The notes below the pieces were generated by a model. It worked only from the letters and a program-made list of their open reading frames with translations. It did no database searches and had not been told where the DNA came from. From NCBI GenBank assembly GCA_038244055.1, contig JBBRTW010000055.1, positions 1 through 22,764 of the forward strand: a stretch of 22,764 nt of DNA. Reading direction: 5' to 3'. The DNA is from DASPKW01 sp038244055 (GTDB taxonomy: Bacteria > Planctomycetota > Phycisphaerae > Tepidisphaerales > Tepidisphaeraceae). The translations under genes and the position numbers were made by a program. Shown here piece by piece: positions 21,740 through 22,764 of this stretch (its first letter is position 1; each line of letters begins with the position of its first letter).

Positions 21740-22764
21740 GTGAATTCAGAGACTTTGCGCGTTTGTCATCTCGGGAAGTATTACCCGCCCGCTCCAGGTG
21801 GGATCGAAAGCCATGTGCAGACGATCGCCCGGGCGCAGGCCGAGGCGGGCATGTCCGTACGGGTGGTGTGCGTGAACCACACCAACCACGAGGGGCGGGA
21901 TCTCACCTATGTCCGCCATGGGGCTACCGATACGGTTCAGGAGACTGATGGGGAGGTGGCCGTCACGCGGGTTGGCCGAAGCGCATCGTTTGCGCGGCTG
22001 GATGTCTGCCCGGGATTGCCGAAGTTACTCCGGGGCATCACAAGGGAGAATACAGATGTTATCCATCTTCACACTCCCAATCCGACCATGATTCTGGCTT
22101 TGACGGCCGCCCGGCCGAAGGTGCCGCTGGTCATTACTCATCATAGCGATATCGTGCGGCAGAAGCTGCTGCGGATGGCCCTGATGCCCTTCGAGCATTT
22201 CGTTTACGGCAAGGCCTCGGTCATTCAATCGACTAGTCCGGGCTATCCGTGTGAATCGGGGATTCTGCGGCGGCATCAGGAGCGGGTGGAGGCGCTGCCG
22301 CTTGGTGTAGACCTTGAGGCGTTTACCCGGCCGTCGCCTGGCGCGAACCTGTATGCGAAACAGCTCAAGGCCGAACACCCCGGGCCGATCTGGCTGGCCG
22401 TGGGGCGTTGCGTTTACTACAAGAGTTTTGATGTGGCGATCAAGGCGCTGGCGCATGTGCCGGGGACGCTGGTGATCGTCGGAAATGGCCCGCTGACCGA
22501 TCAGCTCAAGCAGATCGCCCGGGATGCGGGGGTCGCCGATCGGGTGGTGTGGAAGCATTACCTGGATCACGATCAGCTTGTCGGCGCTTACATGGCGGCC
22601 ACAGCGCTGTGGTTCCCCTCCAGCGCCCGCAGCGAGGCGTTCGGGCTGGTGCAGGTGGAGGCGATGGCCTGCGGGACGCCGGTGATCAACGCCGACATTA
22701 TCGGCAGCGGCGTTCCCTGGGTGAGCCCGCACATGGAAACGGGGTTGACGGTGGCGGTCAACGA
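21740..22764 (+). CDS. GT4-family glycosyltransferase (3' end outside window)
   Basis: GTG 21740 opens a frame that runs off the window (341 codons seen). GGGGAG (21727-21732) lies 7 nt before the GTG. The N-terminal domain begins LRVCHLGKYYPPAPGGIESH, the GT4 donor-enzyme start with a GGIE loop, and continues with DVIHLHTPNPT and VPLVITHHSDIV. The C-terminal domain has IWLAVGRCVYYKSFDVAIKA, LVIVGNGPLTDQLK, and SSARSEAFGLVQVEAMACGT, the E-x7-E motif that binds the nucleotide-sugar. GT4 enzymes are retaining, cytosolic or membrane-associated transferases for cell-surface glycans. The gene diverges from the ubl operon; the 281-nt gap between holds the two starts and a small TCCGCC/GGCGGA hairpin at 21638-21658. 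Donor and acceptor are unknown. Confidence 0.92.
   Translation, partial: MNSETLRVCHLGKYYPPAPGGIESHVQTIARAQAEAGMSVRVVCVNHTNHEGRDLTYVRHGATDTVQETDGEVAVTRVGRSASFARLDVCPGLPKLLRGITRENTDVIHLHTPNPTMILALTAARPKVPLVITHHSDIVRQKLLRMALMPFEHFVYGKASVIQSTSPGYPCESGILRRHQERVEALPLGVDLEAFTRPSPGANLYAKQLKAEHPGPIWLAVGRCVYYKSFDVAIKALAHVPGTLVIVGNGPLTDQLKQIARDAGVADRVVWKHYLDHDQLVGAYMAATALWFPSSARSEAFGLVQVEAMACGTPVINADIIGSGVPWVSPHMETGLTVAVN

Overview
The window is about 22.8 kb of GC-rich bacterial DNA, densely coded, with long gene-free gaps full of inverted repeats. The gene set points to the PVC group, most likely Planctomycetota and plausibly a Phycisphaerae-like lineage: a YukD/EsaB-type ubiquitin-like protein beside a zinc-ribbon E1, RNase Y, several planctomycete-style proteins combining zinc ribbons with one membrane span, GT-C and flippase genes, and repetitive intergenic phrases. 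The phylum is inferred from gene content; no rRNA or tRNA gene is visible.

Layout. 1-1568 (+): 3' part of a TPR plus trypsin-fold protein that has lost all three catalytic residues. 1569-1903: a cluster of REP-like palindromes. 1904-5197 (+): a GT87-type membrane glycosyltransferase whose loops have been expanded by repeat DNA, a one-span small protein, and a polysaccharide flippase. 5280-7371 (-): a zinc-ribbon membrane protein, a small secreted or anchored protein, and a B12-domain-like protein without the cobalamin histidine. 7590-8669 (+): a promoter followed by an HTH antitoxin and PIN toxin pair. 8948-10510 (+): a zinc-ribbon/GYF-like/TPR-like anchored protein. 10663-11790 (-): a DUF3592-like membrane protein. 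12160-12903 (+): an exported secretin-N-like protein. 13022-13840 (+): thiG. 13841-14333: nested inverted repeats between convergent genes. 14334-17271 (-): a zinc metallopeptidase, RNase Y and a possible small membrane protein. 17560-19383 (-): a three-gene, translationally coupled, lower-GC cassette led by a TIGR04255-type protein. 19445-19717 (-): an orphan VapB-like antitoxin. 19769-21407 (-): an E1-like enzyme and its ubiquitin-like partner. 21740-end (+): a GT4 glycosyltransferase cut by the window edge.

How the genes relate. The clearest functional unit is the ubl-E1 pair. The E1 carries the Rossmann/adenylation motifs, a CxxC...CxxH metal site, a cysteine placed like the thioester cysteine of eukaryotic E1 enzymes, and an extra C-terminal zinc ribbon. 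No E2 or JAB gene is adjacent. A perfect 38-bp inverted repeat lies between the two genes and supplies the last codons of the Ubl. The GT87, flippase and terminal GT4 genes point to surface-glycan synthesis. The TIGR04255 cassette and two toxin-antitoxin loci mark 7.5-8.7 kb and 17.5-19.7 kb as accessory.

Two window-wide themes stand out. First, four genes (6272, 13022, 19717, 21407) have a TATAAT-like -10 box only 6-7 nt before the ATG, which predicts leaderless mRNAs. Second, several families of short iterated repeats sit between genes as hairpins and have also invaded coding sequence.
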